A program made the position numbers and the translations under genes. The notes below the pieces were generated by a model. The model was not told the DNA's origin and made no database searches. It was given only the letters and a program-made list of their open reading frames with translations. Below, piece by piece: positions 24,408 through 26,850 of a stretch of 26,850 bases of DNA; positions within the stretch are counted from its first letter, which is position 1, and each line of letters begins with the position of its first letter. The DNA is taken from contig JAFRPH010000064.1 in the NCBI GenBank assembly GCA_017429205.1, forward strand, positions 1 to 26,850, read 5' to 3'. Source of the DNA: Bacteroidales bacterium (GTDB lineage Bacteria; Bacteroidota; Bacteroidia; Bacteroidales; UBA932).

Positions 24408-26276
24408 ATGTTGTTAGAGAAGGTAAATAGTCCGGCGGATATCCGGAAGTTCAATACCGAACAGCTCAAGCAGCTGTGCGCGGAGATCCGTCAATATATG
24501 GTGGAGTGCTGCGCGAAGAATCCGGGGCATCTGGGATCGAGCCTGGGCGCCGTGGAGCTCATCGTGGGCCTGCACGCCGTGTACGACACGCCCAAGGACA
24601 AGCTCGTCTTCGACGTCGGGCACCAGGCCTACGCCCACAAGATCCTGACCGGGCGGCGCGACGCGTTCAAGCGGAACCGCACCCGCGACGGCATCAGCGG
24701 CTTCCCCAAGCGGGACGAGAGCCCGTACGACCCGTTCGGCGCCGGGCACTCCTCCACGTCCATCTCGGCGGCCCTCGGCTTTGCCGAGGCGGCCCGCCTC
24801 ACCGGCTCCAAGGAGCGCGCGGTGGCCCTTGTCGGCGACGGCGCCCTCACGGGCGGCCTCGCCTGGGAGGGCCTGAACAACGCCGGCTCCTCGAAGGCGG
24901 ACCTCCTCGTGGTCCTGAACGACAACAACATGTCCATCGACCAGGCCACGGGCGGCCTGCACGACTACCTCCTCCGCGTCACCTCCTCGAACCTGTATAA
25001 CAAGGTGAAAGGCCAGATCTGGAACCGCCTGGGCGAGGGCAAGCTCCGCGACTGGGTCCAGCGACGGGTGATGGACACGAAGTCCAACCTGGTGCGCGAG
25101 TCCGGCGGCGCCATCTTCGAGTCCCTGGGATTCCGGTATTTCGGGCCCATCGACGGGAACGACATCGGGCAGGTGACGGAGACGCTCCGCCGCCTCCGCG
25201 ACCTTAAGGGCCCGCGCATCCTGCACGTGATCACGCGCAAGGGCAAGGGTTACGCGCCCGCGGAGGCCGATCCCACCACCTGGCACGCTCCGGGCCGCTT
25301 CGACCCCGCCACGGGCCAGCAGATCAAGACCGTCTACCCGGCGGCCCGCTACCAGGACGTCTTCGGCGCAACGCTCGTAGAACTCGCGCGGCTGGACCCG
25401 AAGGTCGTCGGCATCACGCCGGCTATGGCGACGGGCTGCGGGATGCACCTGCTGGAACAGGCCTTCCCCGAGCGTTTCTTCGACGTGGGCATCGAGGAAG
25501 AGCACGCCGTCACGTTCTCCGCCGGCCTCGCCGCCGCCGGGATGAAACCCTTCTGCAACATCTACTCCTCGTTCGCCCAGCGGGCCTACGACGAGATTGT
25601 CCACGACGTGGCCCTGCAGAACCTGCCCGTCGTGCTGTGCTTCGACCGGGCCGGCCTGGTGGGGGAGGACGGCGCCACGCACCACGGCTGCTTCGACCTC
25701 GCGGCCTACCGCAGCATCCCGAATACCGTCATCGCCGCGCCGCGCAACGAGCGCGAGCTCAAGAACCTGATGTACACCGGCCTGTCCATGAAAGGCGGCC
25801 CCTACATCATCCGTTACCCGCGCGGGTGCGGGGAAGGGGTCGAATGGAAGGATGCCCCGTTCCAGAATCTGCCCGTAGGCAAGGGCGAGAAGCTCCTGGA
25901 GGGCAAGGATGTCGCCGTCCTCGCCCTCGGTCCCGTCGCGAACCGGGCTTTCGAAGCCGCGCTCCGGCACAAGACCGACTACTGGGTGGCTCCTTCCGTC
26001 TACGACATGCGCTTCCTCAAGCCGCTGGACACCTCCATCCTGGAGGAAGTCTCCCACTGCCGGGTGGTGATCACCGTGGAGGACGGCGCCCTGAAGGGAG
26101 GGCTGTACAGCGCCGTGTGCGAGTATTTCGCCGGCCGTTCCGAAGCCCCCATCGTGAAGGGCCTCGGCATCCCCGACCAGTTCATCGCCCAGGACACGCA
26201 GAAGGCCCAGTGGGCCGAGTGCTGCCTGGACACGGAATCCATCTACGGGATTCTTGTGGACGTGATGAAAAAATAA
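24408..26276 (+). CDS. dxs: 1-Deoxy-D-xylulose-5-phosphate synthase
   Basis: Condenses pyruvate and glyceraldehyde 3-phosphate to DXP, the entry step of the MEP isoprenoid pathway and a precursor for thiamine and pyridoxal; a cytoplasmic thiamine-diphosphate enzyme. It has 622 residues, the usual length. The start chosen is ATG 24408 (MLLEKVNSPADIRKFNTEQL), which matches the family N-terminus; an ATG 21 nt upstream overlaps the transporter gene and is rejected. Landmarks are HLGSSLGAVELIVGLH, FDVGHQAYAHKILTGR, the TPP/Mg site GDGALTGG (Asp144) through NDNNMS (171-176), FDVGIEEEHAVTFSAGLA, and DRAGLVGEDGATHHG in the transketolase-like central domain. It is third in the unit with two MFS genes (gaps 0 and 4 nt). 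Confidence 0.96.
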   Translation: MLLEKVNSPADIRKFNTEQLKQLCAEIRQYMVECCAKNPGHLGSSLGAVELIVGLHAVYDTPKDKLVFDVGHQAYAHKILTGRRDAFKRNRTRDGISGFPKRDESPYDPFGAGHSSTSISAALGFAEAARLTGSKERAVALVGDGALTGGLAWEGLNNAGSSKADLLVVLNDNNMSIDQATGGLHDYLLRVTSSNLYNKVKGQIWNRLGEGKLRDWVQRRVMDTKSNLVRESGGAIFESLGFRYFGPIDGNDIGQVTETLRRLRDLKGPRILHVITRKGKGYAPAEADPTTWHAPGRFDPATGQQIKTVYPAARYQDVFGATLVELARLDPKVVGITPAMATGCGMHLLEQAFPERFFDVGIEEEHAVTFSAGLAAAGMKPFCNIYSSFAQRAYDEIVHDVALQNLPVVLCFDRAGLVGEDGATHHGCFDLAAYRSIPNTVIAAPRNERELKNLMYTGLSMKGGPYIIRYPRGCGEGVEWKDAPFQNLPVGKGEKLLEGKDVAVLALGPVANRAFEAALRHKTDYWVAPSVYDMRFLKPLDTSILEEVSHCRVVITVEDGALKGGLYSAVCEYFAGRSEAPIVKGLGIPDQFIAQDTQKAQWAECCLDTESIYGILVDVMKK

Positions 26277-26286
26277 TGCAAAAAAG

Positions 26287-26317
26287 TTTGCAGATTCGGA
26301 AAAAAGCACTACCTTTG
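26287..26317 (+). promoter_or_regulatory. Consensus promoter of the tRNA-tuf operon
   Basis: TTTG (26287-26290), exactly 19 bp, TACCTTTG (26310-26317): the best consensus promoter in the window besides that of the xyl operon, as expected for a stable-RNA/EF-Tu unit. The first tRNA begins 36 bp downstream. TGCAAA (26277-26282) and TTTGCA (26287-26292) form a small inverted repeat overlapping the -33 element. Confidence 0.85.
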
Positions 26318-26352
26318 CAATCCCTTTCGCGATTGAAGGATCCGAATGAGCT

Positions 26353-26426
26353 GCCGATATAGCTCAGTTGGCCAGAGCACGTGATTTGTAATCTCGGGGT
26401 CGTGGGTTCGAATCCCTCTATCGGCT
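26353..26426 (+). tRNA. tRNA-Thr (anticodon TGT)
   Basis: Acceptor arms GCCGATA (26353-26359) and TATCGGC (26419-26425), discriminator T26426. Anticodon loop TTTGTAA gives TGT. The anticodon stem CGTGA/TCTCG has one T-T mismatch. The T loop is TTCGAAT. CCA is not encoded. Confidence 0.95.
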
Positions 26427-26442
26427 CGAAAGGAAAAACGCT

Positions 26443-26526
26443 GGGAGGTTCGCATAGTGGCAATTGCGGCGGACTGTAAATCCGCTCCCTCAGGGTTCGG
26501 TGGTTCGAGTCCACCACCTCCCACCA
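26443..26526 (+). tRNA. tRNA-Tyr (anticodon GTA)
   Basis: Class II tRNA with a long variable arm. Acceptor arms are GGGAGGT (26443-26449) and ACCTCCC (26516-26522), discriminator A, then an encoded CCA at 26524-26526, the only one among the five tRNAs here. The anticodon stem GCGGA/TCCGC encloses loop CTGTAAA. Confidence 0.96.
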
Positions 26527-26564
26527 AAAAATCTGCGAGTGATTGTTGCGAGCAGATTTTTTTT
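26526..26564 (+). terminator. Terminator-like hairpin between tRNA-Tyr and tRNA-Gly
   Basis: Arms AAAAAATCTGC (26526-26536) and GCAGATTTTTT (26552-26562) form an 11-bp stem around a 15-nt loop; the T-run extends to 26564. The stem is AT-rich, so it may act only partially or as a processing signal, since no promoter is seen before tRNA-Gly. Confidence 0.55.
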
Positions 26565-26567
26565 CAA

Positions 26568-26640
26568 GCGGAAGTAGCTCAGTTGGTAGAGCATCAGCCT
26601 TCCAAGCTGAGGGTCGCGAGTTCGAACCTCGTTTTCCGCT
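26568..26640 (+). tRNA. tRNA-Gly (anticodon TCC)
   Basis: Acceptor arms GCGGAAG (26568-26574) and TTTCCGC (26633-26639) with one G-T pair; discriminator T26640. Anticodon stem TCAGC/GCTGA with loop CTTCCAA. The T arm contains TTCGAAC. CCA is not encoded. Confidence 0.95.
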
Positions 26641-26659
26641 CGGAAAAGGAAATACAAAA

Positions 26660-26731
<72 letters not shown>

Positions 26732-26749
26732 CTTTTTTGTGCTTTTGAT

Positions 26750-26767
26750 AACAATTGTTTAAACAAT
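26750..26767. promoter_or_regulatory. Overlapping perfect palindromes just before tuf
   Basis: AACAATTGTT (26750-26759) and ATTGTTTAAACAAT (26754-26767) are both perfect palindromes and overlap by 6 bp. They end 9 bp before the tuf ATG. They may form an mRNA hairpin or a protein-binding site; the role is unknown. Confidence 0.35.
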
Positions 26768-26776
26768 AATAAAACT

Positions 26777-26850
26777 ATGGCAAAAGAAACATTCCAGAGA
26801 ACCAAACCGCATGTCAACATCGGTACCATCGGCCACGTTGACCACGGTAA
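26777..26850 (+). CDS. tuf: Elongation factor Tu, partial (N-terminus only)
   Basis: The 24 complete codons read [20 protein letters not shown] and continue VDHGK, the universal start of EF-Tu including the G1 P-loop (GHVDHGK). EF-Tu delivers aminoacyl-tRNA to the ribosome with GTP. The gene runs off the right edge. It lies 45 bp after tRNA-Thr(GGT), in the same order as the classic tRNA-tufB operon, and is probably co-transcribed from the promoter at 26287-26317. Confidence 0.97.
   Translation, partial: MAKETFQRTKPHVNIGTIGHVDHG

Noticed and set aside
18580..24469. Two antisense frames of about 1000 codons opposite uvrA and the MFS genes
   Set aside because: They are shadows of strong coding genes with biased third positions. 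Composition is His/Arg/Val-rich, and no recognisable domain is present.

Overview
The window looks like a chromosomal segment of a GC-rich member of the Bacteroidales (phylum Bacteroidota). The main evidence is the repeated promoter motif TAnnTTTG in front of genes (TACATTTG, TATCTTTG, TACCTTTG, TAGATTTG, TATTTTTG). Genes also lack Shine-Dalgarno-like leaders, the lipoproteins carry short signal peptides, and the protein set is typical: a BACON/BIG2 surface lipoprotein, a NrtR-type sugar regulator and a ThrRS-like nucleoside kinase. A more exact taxon cannot be fixed from this sequence alone.

Layout. (1) 1-3304, minus strand: a xylose operon read from a consensus promoter at 3274-3304, in the order degenerate-NUDIX/winged-helix regulator, xylulokinase (xylB), xylose isomerase (xylA, cut by the left window edge). 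(2) 3407-3768: tRNA-Pro(TGG), a strong hairpin terminator and a pair of 44-bp intergenic palindromic repeats. (3) 3769-6089: an inositol-monophosphatase-family phosphatase coupled to a Y-family DNA polymerase with a TTG start and an unusual C-terminal tail. (4) 6090-6716: a long noncoding stretch with a small family of related hairpins, then a promoter. (5) 6717-7894: a 52-codon reading frame overlapping an atypical SDR gene by 4 bp. (6) 7998-11431: two overlapping GH13 lipoprotein genes, probably for extracytoplasmic alpha-glucan or maltodextrin breakdown. (7) 11432-13132, minus: a nucleoside kinase fused to ThrRS-like N-terminal domains. (8) 13234-18531: a 1765-residue lipoprotein with exactly twelve in-register 83-residue BIG2 repeats, about six BACON-like domains and a C-terminal FISUMP-like domain. 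(9) 18619-21411: uvrA. (10) 21473-26276: two paralogous MFS transporters followed by dxs, apparently one transcription unit. (11) 26287-26850: consensus promoter, tRNA-Thr(TGT)-Tyr(GTA)-Gly(TCC)-Thr(GGT), then the start of tuf (EF-Tu), the same order as the thrU-tyrU-glyT-thrT-tufB locus of enterobacteria.

Most of the window is housekeeping or carbohydrate metabolism. I see no phage, IS element, CRISPR array or obvious defence island. The least explained items are the hairpin family and small ORF before the SDR gene, the perfectly phased BIG2 array, the two intergenic palindromic repeats, the unequal MFS pair coupled to dxs, and several promoters lying so close to the start codon that the mRNAs should be leaderless.
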